Shown: positions 7,405 through 15,909 of the stretch, piece after piece
Layout: every line of letters starts with the position of its first letter
How positions within the stretch are numbered: position 1 is the stretch's first letter
From: Chryseobacterium jejuense
GTDB taxonomy: Bacteria > Bacteroidota > Bacteroidia > Flavobacteriales > Weeksellaceae
Direction: 5' to 3'
Assembly: GCF_017877355.1 (NCBI RefSeq)
Contig: NZ_JAGIPR010000001.1
Span: 62,001 to 126,000, forward strand
DNA: 64,000 nucleotides
Notes under the pieces: generated by a model
What the model saw: only the letters and a program-made list of their open reading frames with translations
Told to the model about the DNA's origin: nothing
Databases searched by the model: none
Position numbers and translations under genes: made by a program

Positions 7405-9092
7405 GTAATATAGATTGGACAGTTCTTATTTTTACCCTTGTTGCAGTGGTTGTTTACGGCGTATTGATCGGCCGTGGCCAGAAAAGCAACGAATCATACC
7501 TGAAAGCAGATAATAAAATGCCTTGGTACATTGTGCTTATAGGTATTATGGCTACGCAGGCAAGTGCCATTACATTTCTTTCAGCACCGGGCCAGGCTTA
7601 TACAGACGGGATGCGTTTCGTTCAGTATTACTTTGGTTTGCCTTTGGCGATGATAGTTATCTGTATCACTTTCATCCCGATTTTTCAGCGCTTAAATGTT
7701 TACACCGCCTATGAATATTTAGAAAACCGTTTTGATAAAAAAACAAGGGTACTCACTTCACTACTTTTCCTTTTTTCCAGAGGCTTATCAACAGGAATCA
7801 GCATTTACGCTCCGAGTATCATCTTGTCAAGCGTTTTAAACTGGAATATTTATTTGACCAATGTTTTAACAGGTGGTATTCTGTTGATTTATACCTATGT
7901 TGGTGGTGCAAAAGCGATCGCTCACACCCAAAAATTACAGTTTCTCATTATTCTGGGAACAATGGCTTTTGCAGGTTATTTGCTTATTCAGAATATGCCG
8001 AATGGAATTGGTTTTAAAGATGCACTTTATCTGGCGGGAAAATCCGGAAAACTCAATGTAATCACCACAGAATTCGATTGGAAAGATAAATACAATATTT
8101 GGAGCGGGCTAATTGGCGGTTTTTTTCTGGCGCTCTCTTACTTCGGTACTGACCAGAGTCAGGTGGGGAGGTATATTACAGCGAAAGATAATACCAATGC
8201 AAAAATGGGCTTGCTGTTGAACGGATTGGTCAAAATTCCGATGCAATTTGCTATTCTCCTGATTGGTGCTTTGCTTTTCGCTTTCTTTTCTCTAAAACCG
8301 GCTCCGATTTATTTTAATGAACGCTCTTATCAATATTTAAAGGAAACAAAACCTGAACAGGCTGCAATTTTTGAAAAAGAACATCAGAATTTGCAAATAA
8401 AATTTAATGCAGAATCGAAAGAAATTCTAAAACTGAAAGAAACTCATTCTCCCCAACTTAAGAAAACAATTCAGGATTTTAAAAACACACAAACCCAGGT
8501 AAAAGCACTTCACAGCAGGGTAGAAGAAGCTATCAATAATTCAAACTATAATGCAGAGAAAACGGATACCAATTATATTTTTCTGTATTTCGTAAAAAAT
8601 ACCTTGCCTGTAGGGATGATCGGTTTACTGTTTGCCGTTATTTTTCTGGCCAGCTGGGGTTCAATTTCCGCAGCGCTGAATTCCCTTGCTGCCTGCTCAT
8701 TAAAAGATGTTCATTTGATATTTAAAAAAGAAATTCCTGATGATGCAACCGAATTGAAGTATAGTCGCCTGCACACTTTAGCCTGGGGGATCTTTTCAAT
8801 CGGTGTAGCCATGTTTGCCACTCAAATGGGTTCCCTTATTGAAGCGGTTAATGTATTAGGCTCTCTTTTCTACGGCCCGATATTGGGGATTTTTCTTGTC
8901 GCCTTTTACTATAAAAAAATCACTGGTTCCAATGTATTTATTTCTGCAATCTTATCAGAAATTGCAGTTATTGCCGTTTATAAATTCGATATTGTTTCTT
9001 TTCTTTGGCTTAACGTCATTGGGGCAGCAGCAGTAATTATATTTTCAGCAATCGGATTACTGTTTTGTAAGCAGAAAGCAGTAAATTCGTAA
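7401..9092 (+). CDS. Sodium:solute symporter (SSS family)
   Basis: This 563-residue inner-membrane transporter has about 13 hydrophobic segments. It carries the SSS core features in order: GRGQKSNESYLKADNKMPW near the start, TFLSAPGQAYTDG after TM2, and SYFGTDQSQVGRY in the middle. Family members couple Na+ entry to uptake of sugars, sialic acid, amino acids or other small molecules. Between two TM segments (roughly residues 305-390) there is a charged, probably helical insertion not present in the minimal fold. The gene overlaps the 34-residue peptide gene and follows the deacetylase gene, so import of a deacetylated product is the likeliest role. The exact substrate is unknown. Confidence 0.88.
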   Translation: MSNIDWTVLIFTLVAVVVYGVLIGRGQKSNESYLKADNKMPWYIVLIGIMATQASAITFLSAPGQAYTDGMRFVQYYFGLPLAMIVICITFIPIFQRLNVYTAYEYLENRFDKKTRVLTSLLFLFSRGLSTGISIYAPSIILSSVLNWNIYLTNVLTGGILLIYTYVGGAKAIAHTQKLQFLIILGTMAFAGYLLIQNMPNGIGFKDALYLAGKSGKLNVITTEFDWKDKYNIWSGLIGGFFLALSYFGTDQSQVGRYITAKDNTNAKMGLLLNGLVKIPMQFAILLIGALLFAFFSLKPAPIYFNERSYQYLKETKPEQAAIFEKEHQNLQIKFNAESKEILKLKETHSPQLKKTIQDFKNTQTQVKALHSRVEEAINNSNYNAEKTDTNYIFLYFVKNTLPVGMIGLLFAVIFLASWGSISAALNSLAACSLKDVHLIFKKEIPDDATELKYSRLHTLAWGIFSIGVAMFATQMGSLIEAVNVLGSLFYGPILGIFLVAFYYKKITGSNVFISAILSEIAVIAVYKFDIVSFLWLNVIGAAAVIIFSAIGLLFCKQKAVNS

Positions 9093-9116
9093 ACAAACAA
9101 AGTAAACAAACAAAGT
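9091..9116 (+). repeat. Two tandem 13-bp repeats in the DUF2911 leader
   Basis: The unit AAACAAACAAAGT occurs at 9091-9103 and 9104-9116, followed by a degenerate third unit (AAACATACAAACAAACAAAA). The array begins inside the symporter stop codon and fills the 49-bp leader of the DUF2911 gene. Such arrays can change in copy number. Confidence 0.75.
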
Positions 9117-9141
9117 AAACATACAAACAAACAAAAATATT

Positions 9142-9660
9142 ATGAAAACCATCATTAAATCTGCTGCCGTACTTGTTGCGACAATGACAATCTCCATGAA
9201 TGCCTTTGCACAGGATACTAAAAAACCTGCCAGCCCTCCAGCTACTGCAACGGGGAAAATTAAAGATGCAACCATTACAATTGCCTATAGCAGTCCTTCT
9301 GTTAAAGGGCGTACCATCTGGGGTGGTTTAGAAGCTTATAATAAAGTTTGGCGTGCGGGAGCCAATGAAGCAACTACTTTCGAAACGGATAAAGACATTA
9401 CCGTTCAAGGTAAAAAACTATCTGCAGGTAAATATAGCTTTTTCTTAATCCCTAAAGAAAGCGGAACCTGGACTGCAATTTTTAACAAAGAGCCAAAACA
9501 ATGGGGTGCTTATAAATACGAAGAAGCTAAAGATGCTTTACGTGTTGATGTAAAAACAAAAGCTTTACCAGCAACACAGGAAACTTTAGTGTATAAAATA
9601 AACAATAATGGATTCACAATGGATTGGGATAAAATCTCAGTTCCTGTAGAGATCAAATAA
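9142..9660 (+). CDS. Secreted DUF2911-domain protein
   Basis: The 172-residue protein has a signal peptide ending near NAFAQ. The mature part matches the DUF2911 family seen in Bacteroidetes: early [14 protein letters not shown], then [23 protein letters not shown] and a C-terminal strand [12 protein letters not shown]. The family is a small periplasmic beta-sandwich of unknown function. It lies 49 bp after the symporter gene and ends at a strong terminator, so it is probably the last gene of the deacetylase-peptide-symporter unit. Confidence 0.85.
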   Translation: MKTIIKSAAVLVATMTISMNAFAQDTKKPASPPATATGKIKDATITIAYSSPSVKGRTIWGGLEAYNKVWRAGANEATTFETDKDITVQGKKLSAGKYSFFLIPKESGTWTAIFNKEPKQWGAYKYEEAKDALRVDVKTKALPATQETLVYKINNNGFTMDWDKISVPVEIK

Positions 9661-9678
9661 ATTTAAATGTCAGAAATT

Positions 9679-9702
9679 AAAATCCCGTATTAACGGGATT
9701 TT
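9679..9702. terminator. Bidirectional intrinsic terminator
   Basis: A perfect 10-bp stem AAAATCCCGT / ACGGGATTTT closes an ATTA loop. It has A's on the left and T's on the right, so it works in both directions. It lies between the convergent DUF2911 and serine hydrolase genes. Confidence 0.85.
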
Positions 9703-9728
9703 ATTGTTTAAAATTTGATTTGAAAATT

Positions 9729-11162
9729 TTACTTCCCTATTTCTTTTTCGATTTTATCGATCATTTTTTCAGCATTACCGTTAGTTCCGCCAAGATTGAT
9801 AGCTTTTTTATAACTCTCTAATGCTAAATCATATTGCTTATCTGTAAAATAGGCTTCCCCTAAACTATCGAATAGATTAGCATCTTTAGGAAACTCATTG
9901 GTTGCCAATTTAAATATTGTTATGGATTCATTGATTTTTCCGAGTCTTGATAGTTCATACCCCAATTTATTAAGTTCTGCCGGGTTCTCAAAACTATATT
10001 CATTTTTAGAGTTTTCTTTGAGTAAATAATAAGTCTCTATACCTTTATTTACATCGTTGAGAGATTCCTTTCTTATCGCTTGATAAATAGATTTTTTAGG
10101 AATTTCGTAATCTTTCCCTAACATCAGGTTGTGAATAGTATATCCCAAATCCCAAACTCTATTGAGATTATTGGACACCAGAATTATTGTAATATTATTT
10201 TTGAAATCGTTTAAAAAGATGGATTCAAATTTATAAGAAACTCCGTTATGTCTTTGAAGGTCTTCTTTTTCAAAGTATCTGCCAAGTGATCCGCCTTCCT
10301 CTTTTGCATATGGGTTATTCAACAAAGTTTGAAAGGATTTTTTGGATATTAAACGATTAGAATTCATTGCTTCAATCCATTTATAGAGATCATTGATATC
10401 TACCCAAAGCCAGCCACTAATAAATTTCAATTCCGGGCATCGGACATTGTCCACATCATAACAAGAGGTTCTGTTTGTAGAGCCAAATGTTGGATCAAAT
10501 ACCGAATTGGTCATTTTCAAAGGTTTAACAATGTTTTTAATGACAAATTGCTGGAAAGACATTCCGGTTACCTTTTCAATAATTCTTCTTTGCAAAAAGA
10601 CATTGCCATTATCATACCTGTAACTGGTTCCTGGTTCAAAGAGTAGACTATCATTGCTTCTCAAAATATTCCATGTCTCCGCATCATTTTCGGGTTTTAA
10701 TCGTTCGATTGGAGGAATACCACTAGCATAATTAATCAAATGACGTATAGAAACTTTTTCTGCCCATTTTGGTAATCCTAAATTAAATTTAGATACCTTG
10801 TCATCAAGAGTAAGAAGACCACGTTCAACTAAAATCATGATGGCAACAGCATTAAATTCCTTTGCAATAGAGCCAATGTTGAATATTGACTTGTTGTTTA
10901 AAGGAGTTTGTCTCATTTCATCGGTAAAACCCAATGATTTTTGATAGATAATTTTATCATTTTTAGCAATAAGGACATTTCCATTGAACAAACCTCTTTC
11001 ATAAGATTTTGTCATTAAGGAATCAATTTGATTGATTTCTGATTTTTGTTCAGTCGAATTTTGATGTATCTTCTTTGTTTCTTTGGGATTATTTAACCCT
11101 TGGGCAGAAAGTATATTTGTAAATAAAACAGTTGTTAATAATAAGAAAAATCGATTCTTCAT
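9729..11162 (-). CDS. Serine hydrolase (beta-lactamase/PBP fold) with TPR tail
   Basis: The 477-residue protein has a signal peptide (to about SAQG) and is therefore envelope-located. Residues 50-370 form the class C beta-lactamase-like serine hydrolase fold. SIAK at 98-101 is the SxxK nucleophile motif, YDN at 183-185 the YxN motif, and HNG at 305-307 replaces the KTG motif, as in many esterases and D-Ala-D-Ala peptidases of this family. The last 90 residues carry TPR-like repeats (LGYELSRLGKINESI, then YFTDKQYDLALESYKKA). The combination is frequent in Bacteroidetes and is usually not a resistance beta-lactamase. It is convergent with DUF2911 and lies 111 bp downstream of an AraC-type regulator gene on the same strand. 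Confidence 0.85.
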   Translation of the reverse strand: MKNRFFLLLTTVLFTNILSAQGLNNPKETKKIHQNSTEQKSEINQIDSLMTKSYERGLFNGNVLIAKNDKIIYQKSLGFTDEMRQTPLNNKSIFNIGSIAKEFNAVAIMILVERGLLTLDDKVSKFNLGLPKWAEKVSIRHLINYASGIPPIERLKPENDAETWNILRSNDSLLFEPGTSYRYDNGNVFLQRRIIEKVTGMSFQQFVIKNIVKPLKMTNSVFDPTFGSTNRTSCYDVDNVRCPELKFISGWLWVDINDLYKWIEAMNSNRLISKKSFQTLLNNPYAKEEGGSLGRYFEKEDLQRHNGVSYKFESIFLNDFKNNITIILVSNNLNRVWDLGYTIHNLMLGKDYEIPKKSIYQAIRKESLNDVNKGIETYYLLKENSKNEYSFENPAELNKLGYELSRLGKINESITIFKLATNEFPKDANLFDSLGEAYFTDKQYDLALESYKKAINLGGTNGNAEKMIDKIEKEIGK

Positions 11163-11236
11163 TTTAATTAGAATTTGATTGATTGTCTAAAATTTTCTGC
11201 AAAGATGCCTTAAAATGCCTCAGTACGCGATCGATT

Positions 11237-11272
11237 AAAAAAAGTCGAACCCATTTCTTAGAAAAAGAATGG
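11237..11272 (-). terminator. Candidate intrinsic terminator after the AraC-type gene
   Basis: On the minus strand the stem CCATTCTT...AAGAAATGG begins next to the stop codon at 11274. It is followed, after 7 nt, by a run of seven T's. The stem is weak (one mismatch), so this is moderate evidence that the regulator and the serine hydrolase are separate units. Confidence 0.4.
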
Positions 11273-11273
11273 A

Positions 11274-12410
11274 TTAATTTGGATTTTTTCTAAAATCTGT
11301 TGGAGTTGTTCCTGTATATTTTTTAAAAGAAGTACTAAACGACGATTTAGAATTGAAACCAACCTGATAAAGAATTTCTAAAATAGTCAGTTCTTTTTGC
11401 AAAGTATCTTTCAATATTTCTTTAGCTTTTTCAATTCGATATTCATTAATGAAATCAAAAAAATGCTTATTCATATACAGATTAATCAAAGCCGATAAAT
11501 CTTTAACGGACATATTTAATTGTTCTGCCAAATCCTGAATCGTTAATGAAGAATCTAAATAAGGTTCATTTTTAATCATAAATTCTTTCAAAGCTAGGAT
11601 TTGTTTATTTTTTTCATCATCAATTATAGGAGAAGATTTTTGTTTCGGAATTAGATCTACGATAGGTTTCAATTGAGAATTAACTCCTCTGAAAAATTCA
11701 GGTTTGTTTAATGCAACAAATAGATACCAACACGTACAAAAGAAAAAGGCAAATCCGTCAAGGGTTACAATCCATTGTCTGAGTTCTCCCCAACCAAAGA
11801 TAAAACTAACCAACCATCTTATAAGAACTAAAAAATGTAAAACATAATATAGAATTGTTATTTTGTAGAGTGCATTTAGGATAGAAATATTTGGATTTGT
11901 ATAATTCTCGAGATAAACGGTTTTAGACTTTCTAATAACAAGAAATGAAGCAATAAAATAAACTTGAAATAGAAATTCGAAAAGAAAATAAAAAAAATGC
12001 ATGATAGGCGTTTGATTCATAGTATTTATGAAACTCACTTTCGCAGCTCTATCTTCAAAATATATCCCTGACATCATATACAAATTGAAAGCAACAAACG
12101 GAATAGTATGCAATAAATGTTTCGGTTTTAATCGAAATTTGGAAAAACAAACGGACAATACATAGAGATAAAACAATGCCGGAACCAAATAGTTAATACT
12201 CCAACGAAAAGCCTCGAGGTTAATGAAATTAACGGGAAAATCACGCATCAAAAATTTACAAGCATCTACGGCATTTGTAAAAAGAAAAAAAGCAAGAAGC
12301 CAATTTGCAAGTTTGTGTTTAGTTTTTACAGTCAATAAAAATAAGGCAAGAAACAGCACCAAAAATATTCCTATAAATGTTGCTATTTCCAAAAAGCTGT
12401 ATTTATCCAT
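11274..12410 (-). CDS. Membrane-bound AraC-family transcriptional regulator
   Basis: The 378-residue protein has six to seven hydrophobic segments in residues 1-240, then a C-terminal AraC double HTH (residues about 275-378). Visible there are LTIQDLAEQLNMSVKDLSALI as the first HTH and ILEILYQVGFNSKSSFSTSFKK with TGTTPTDFRKN as the second. This 'multi-TM plus AraC' type is common in Flavobacteriia and probably reads a membrane or periplasmic signal. The nearest target candidate is the serine hydrolase gene just downstream on the same strand. No ligand can be proposed. Confidence 0.85.
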   Translation of the reverse strand: MDKYSFLEIATFIGIFLVLFLALFLLTVKTKHKLANWLLAFFLFTNAVDACKFLMRDFPVNFINLEAFRWSINYLVPALFYLYVLSVCFSKFRLKPKHLLHTIPFVAFNLYMMSGIYFEDRAAKVSFINTMNQTPIMHFFYFLFEFLFQVYFIASFLVIRKSKTVYLENYTNPNISILNALYKITILYYVLHFLVLIRWLVSFIFGWGELRQWIVTLDGFAFFFCTCWYLFVALNKPEFFRGVNSQLKPIVDLIPKQKSSPIIDDEKNKQILALKEFMIKNEPYLDSSLTIQDLAEQLNMSVKDLSALINLYMNKHFFDFINEYRIEKAKEILKDTLQKELTILEILYQVGFNSKSSFSTSFKKYTGTTPTDFRKNPN

Positions 12411-12686
12411 AGTTTTTTAACATAGGTGCAATTTAATATTTAAATAGGAAAGCTTAAAAAAGTATAGATGATTTTATCCAAATGTTAAAAATATTCCGAC
12501 CAAAAGCTAAAAGTTGTATTGTTATAAATCTCAATACTGCCATGCTCTTGACTTATTTTGAAATAGTTAAAGTAATTATTGAATGAGCAAGGTAGAAAGG
12601 GAAGGCAGGATATACAAAAAAATACTAAAAAATCTTCCCAAATTTTGTGCTTAATCCAAGATCTCGAACTCGTAATAAGTAAATAA

Positions 12687-12720
12687 AAATGGCACCAACA
12701 GTCTTTAGTTGGCGCCATTT
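12687..12720 (-). terminator. Strong hairpin, possible terminator
   Basis: AAATGGCACCAAC (12687-12699) pairs with GTTGGCGCCATTT (12708-12720) over 13 positions with one mismatch, which is a G-U pair on the minus strand. An A-rich stretch to the left gives a U-tract when read on the minus strand. It overlaps the start of the remnant ORF at 12689, so one of the two is probably incidental. Confidence 0.4.
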
Positions 12721-12856
12721 AGCTTTTTGTGACCTTGATAGCGGTCCGTTTTCTTTTGTTAATGGAAATATTAGTAACTCAACCAATTCTGCCAATGCAC
12801 CTTTGGGCTACTTCAGATTGTCAGAAGAGGATACCAAAGATTATACTATTCAGTAG
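12689..12856 (+). pseudogene. Possible 3' remnant of a secreted or outer-membrane protein gene
   Basis: An ATG-started 55-residue frame encodes GPFSFVNGNISNSTNSANA and then PLGYFRLSEEDTKDYTIQ. This reads like the C-terminal end of a Bacteroidetes outer-membrane-associated protein (DUF4249-like 'GNI..N..LGYF' endings come to mind). The first 15 residues look artificial. No matching upstream frame was found. I treat it as a remnant with low certainty. Confidence 0.25.
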
Positions 12857-12994
12857 ATGGGTACAATTATTTTAACTATATCACTAAATTAATAATTTGA
12901 AATATTATTTTTCTGGTGCCTAATCAAATGTTAATTTTAAAATAAGGAATTTAGAAAATATTCTATCCGATTGTTGGTAATTCAGTAATAGGAA

Positions 12995-13024
12995 GCAACC
13001 TACTGTTTACAGGAGGTTGTTTTG
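12995..13024 (+). terminator. Intrinsic terminator-like hairpin
   Basis: GCAACCT (12995-13001) and AGGTTGT (13014-13020) form the lower stem. CTG/CAG form an upper stem around a TTTA loop, and TTTTGCTTTTA follows. It is a good terminator in the plus direction although only the remnant at 12689-12856 precedes it. Confidence 0.5.
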
Positions 13025-13491
13025 CTTTTAAGTCAATATAATTCAAGATCTCATCCTAGCTTTTTAAGTAACTGTTTAAAAATAAAATGGGTATATCTAC
13101 TAAAATTTTTTAAAGCTATTTCTCAATGAGTATCTTCCTATTACGGTGCTGCCTGATGTTAATTACCAGATATTTTATGTAATCCAAAACATAGCATAAG
13201 TGTTATTTAATTATACAATACTGAATGACAAGTAGGCTTTATAAATGATATGATTTCTAAATCAGATAAGCACTGTGTTCTTAGGTGTGTTGGAGAACTT
13301 TAACAAAATAAGATTAAATAAAAAAGATGATTTTTATATAAAATTGAATAGTGTAATCATAAAAATACGATATTTCGTAGTTTGTTTTATTGTTCTTTTT
13401 TGAATAATGTGTTGCAAATCAGCTTGTTTATTGTTTTGGGTTATTTTTTGGCATTATGCTCATAAGTTTAATTCAAAAAAATATTAAAACA

Positions 13492-14313
13492 ATGAGCACA
13501 TTAACATTAAAAGACGGAACAGAAATTTTTTACAAAGATCAGGGACAAGGACCCGTACTGATGTTTCACCACGGATGGCCTTTATCCTCTGATGACTGGG
13601 ATGCACAGGTGATTTTCTTTTTACAGAGAGGCTACAGAGTTGTTACACACGACAGAAGAGGCCACGGACGCTCCAGCCAGAACATCTATAATCATACTAT
13701 TGAACAATACGCTTCTGATGCTGCTGAGCTGGTAGAATTCCTTGACCTGAAAGATGTTGTACACATCGGGCATTCAACAGGAGGTGGTGAAGTGATCCGT
13801 TATGTTAACAAATATGCAAACGGAAGAGCTAAAAAAGCGGTTCTTATCAGTGCAATTCCTCCGGTAATGGTTAAGAGCGAAAATAATCCGGATGGCGTTC
13901 CGATGGAAGTTTTCGATAACATCAGAGAACAGACGATGAACAACAGAAACCAGTTCTATTTTGACCTGACTTTCCCTTTCTACGGCTATAACAGAGAAGG
14001 CGCGAATGTAAAGGACGGCGTTCAGAGAAACTGGTGGAGACAGGGACTGATGGGCGGAATCGTAGCTCATTATGATGGGATCAAAGCCTTTTCTGAAACA
14101 GATTTAACCGAAGATTTAAAAGCCGTTGATATTCCTGTTTTGGTGATGCATGGGGAAGATGATCAAATCGTTCCTATTGCAAATGCAGCATTAAAATCAA
14201 TTAAATTACTGAAGAACGGAAAGCTGATCACTTATCCGGGATTCCCTCATGGCATGCCGACTACAGAGCATCAAACCATCAATAAAGACCTTTTGGAATT
14301 TATTACTGAATAA
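13492..14313 (+). CDS. Alpha/beta hydrolase, non-heme chloroperoxidase/arylesterase type
   Basis: The 273-residue cytoplasmic enzyme is started here at the ATG giving MSTLTLKDGTEIFYKDQGQG, the normal family beginning. The ATG at 13456 would add 12 atypical residues. The oxyanion segment HHGWPLSSDDWDAQ, nucleophile elbow GHSTGGG (Ser95), acid in GEDDQIV (Asp223/224) and His253 in FPHGMPTT complete the triad. Proteins of this subgroup hydrolyse esters or lactones and can perform cofactor-free perhydrolysis. The substrate is unknown. It opens a run of twelve same-strand genes that ends with a two-component system, and a MaoC-like hydratase gene follows after 27 bp. Confidence 0.88.
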   Translation: MSTLTLKDGTEIFYKDQGQGPVLMFHHGWPLSSDDWDAQVIFFLQRGYRVVTHDRRGHGRSSQNIYNHTIEQYASDAAELVEFLDLKDVVHIGHSTGGGEVIRYVNKYANGRAKKAVLISAIPPVMVKSENNPDGVPMEVFDNIREQTMNNRNQFYFDLTFPFYGYNREGANVKDGVQRNWWRQGLMGGIVAHYDGIKAFSETDLTEDLKAVDIPVLVMHGEDDQIVPIANAALKSIKLLKNGKLITYPGFPHGMPTTEHQTINKDLLEFITE

Positions 14314-14340
14314 TCATCACTCCATTCAAATCCAAAAAAT

Positions 14341-14829
14341 ATGGAAAACTCAAAAACTTACGAATCTGTATTCAATCCTGAAGATTTTTCTATTGTTCCG
14401 GCTCGTACGTTCGACGAACTGAAAGTAGGTGAGGTGTTCAGAGCGCCAAGCAGAACTCTTACTGATGCACATGCTTCAGCTTTTCAAACGGTCTCTTGTG
14501 ATAATCATCCGATTCATTACGATGTGGAATACGCAAAAAGATACGGTCACGAAGCTCCAGTAGTTCACGGTTTGCAGGTATTGGCTTTTACCGCACCGGG
14601 AGCAACCCTTTTGCCTAATTACTTCGGAAATGTTTTCATTGCTTTTTTAGAATTATCATGCAATTTTTTGAAGGAGGTACATTCAGGAGACACTCTGTAT
14701 TCTTCATTAGCAATTACCGATTTAACGCCACAGGGAGACAAGGGTATAGTTACCACAAAAGTGACAGTCTATAACCAAAAATCTGAACTCGTTTTGGAAG
14801 GCCAGCATAAATATTTACTAAAAAGATAA
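14341..14829 (+). CDS. MaoC-like (R)-hydratase
   Basis: The 162-residue hot-dog fold protein carries the hydratase-2 signature: Asp54 and His59 in CDNHPIHYD are the catalytic pair, followed by the GHEAPVVHGLQ segment. Relatives hydrate enoyl-thioesters or act in side-chain degradation of aromatic and aliphatic acids. It lies 27 bp after the first alpha/beta hydrolase gene and is probably co-transcribed with it, suggesting that the cluster handles a small acyl or cyclic compound. Confidence 0.87.
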   Translation: MENSKTYESVFNPEDFSIVPARTFDELKVGEVFRAPSRTLTDAHASAFQTVSCDNHPIHYDVEYAKRYGHEAPVVHGLQVLAFTAPGATLLPNYFGNVFIAFLELSCNFLKEVHSGDTLYSSLAITDLTPQGDKGIVTTKVTVYNQKSELVLEGQHKYLLKR

Positions 14830-14963
14830 TTTCTTTTTTTGAATCTGCTGTCTTCTTTTAAATGGAAAACCTTTTTAAAGACGGCAGCTGATTCAATACT
14901 TTATCACCACTTTGACATTTTTAAAATAAATCTGTCAAAAATCAACCATTAAATATCATCATT

Positions 14964-15875
14964 ATGAAACTAAAATCAATTCTTGGTGCTGCCGTTTTAT
15001 TGTCAACGGTATTCTTTACTCATAATAATGCACAAAATACGGCGAAATCTACAAAGGCCAGAGCAGAATATATTGAAGTGGAACCTAATGTAAGACTTCA
15101 TGTTTCCGACCTTGGAGAAGGAAAACCAGTTGTTTTAATTCACGGTTATCCGGTGAGTGATGCTTCCTGGGAGTATCAATACCTTCCTTTAATCAAAGCG
15201 GGTTATCGGGTTATAGGAATCACTTTGAGAGGATTCGGACAGTCGGACAAACCTTATGGAAAATATGATTATGATCAGTTTGCCTCTGATATCAAAGCTG
15301 TTTTAGACAAATTAGATATCAAAGATGCTACGTTGGGCGGACATTCTATGGGCGGTGCGATTGCTTTGCATTACGTGGCGAAATACAATAGCGCTCATAT
15401 CAGTAAACTAGCATTGTTTGCTGCTGCTGCACCTGTTCATACCAAAAAACCGGATTATCCTTATCCGCTATTTACGAAAGAAGACATTACCAAATGGGTA
15501 GACCTTGTAAGTGTAGACAGACCGGGATTATTGAACACGATAGGTGAAAGATTCGTTTTATCTGCAACTTCTGTTTCACCTGGCGTAGGTGCCTGGTTGG
15601 GAGGGATCGAAATGCAGTCATCTGCTTATGCAATGGAGCAGGCGTTAATTGCTTTAAGAGACGAAGATCTTCGTGGAGATTTACCGAAAATCAAGATTCC
15701 GACTCTTATCATGCAGGCAAAACAGGACAGAATAGTGGCTTATGCTTTAGCTGAGCAAATGAACAAAGCCATTAAAGGATCTAAGCTTATTCCTTTTGAA
15801 AACAGCGGGCATGCATTGTTCCTCGAAGAAAAAGACAAATTCAATGAAGAATTATTGAAATTTCTTAAGCAATAA
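14964..15875 (+). CDS. Exported alpha/beta hydrolase
   Basis: The 303-residue hydrolase has a signal peptide (MKLKSILGAAVLLSTVFF, cleavage near NNAQN), so it acts in the periplasm, unlike the hydrolase at 13492. The HGYP oxyanion loop, nucleophile elbow GGHSMGG (Ser128), Asp255 in AKQDRIV and His283 in NSGHALFLEE complete the triad. It resembles epoxide hydrolase/haloperoxidase-like members but lacks features that would decide the substrate. A 134-bp gap with an imperfect hairpin separates it from the MaoC gene, and 34 bp lead to the next gene. Confidence 0.85.
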   Translation: MKLKSILGAAVLLSTVFFTHNNAQNTAKSTKARAEYIEVEPNVRLHVSDLGEGKPVVLIHGYPVSDASWEYQYLPLIKAGYRVIGITLRGFGQSDKPYGKYDYDQFASDIKAVLDKLDIKDATLGGHSMGGAIALHYVAKYNSAHISKLALFAAAAPVHTKKPDYPYPLFTKEDITKWVDLVSVDRPGLLNTIGERFVLSATSVSPGVGAWLGGIEMQSSAYAMEQALIALRDEDLRGDLPKIKIPTLIMQAKQDRIVAYALAEQMNKAIKGSKLIPFENSGHALFLEEKDKFNEELLKFLKQ

Positions 15876-15909
15876 AAATTAAACTAAAATAACATCTAAA
15901 ATAAACTTT

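Larger units (their letters stand above)
12411..13491. other. About 1.1-kb intergenic region, mostly without recognisable genes
   Basis: The stretch is AT-rich. It holds a possible gene remnant at 12689-12856, two hairpins (12687-12720 and 12995-13020), and a short palindrome TACGA-TATT-TCGTA at 13366-13379 ahead of the hydrolase gene cluster. The palindrome could be an operator. No convincing long ORF, RNA gene or sigma-54 (-24/-12) promoter was seen. Confidence 0.6.

Noticed and set aside
12485..12718. 77-residue minus-strand ORF in the large gap
   Set aside because: Its start lies in the hairpin at 12687-12720, the composition is Phe/Cys/Ser-rich noise, and the opposite strand makes a better remnant.
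13381..13491. Possible sigma-54 promoter (TTGGCATTATGC) before the hydrolase cluster
   Set aside because: The GG to GC distance is 6 instead of 10 nt, so it does not fit a -24/-12 element.
14845..14887. Imperfect 10-bp hairpin after the MaoC gene
   Set aside because: The loop is about 23 nt, one pair is a wobble and no T-tract follows, so I do not call a terminator. A weak mRNA structure remains possible.
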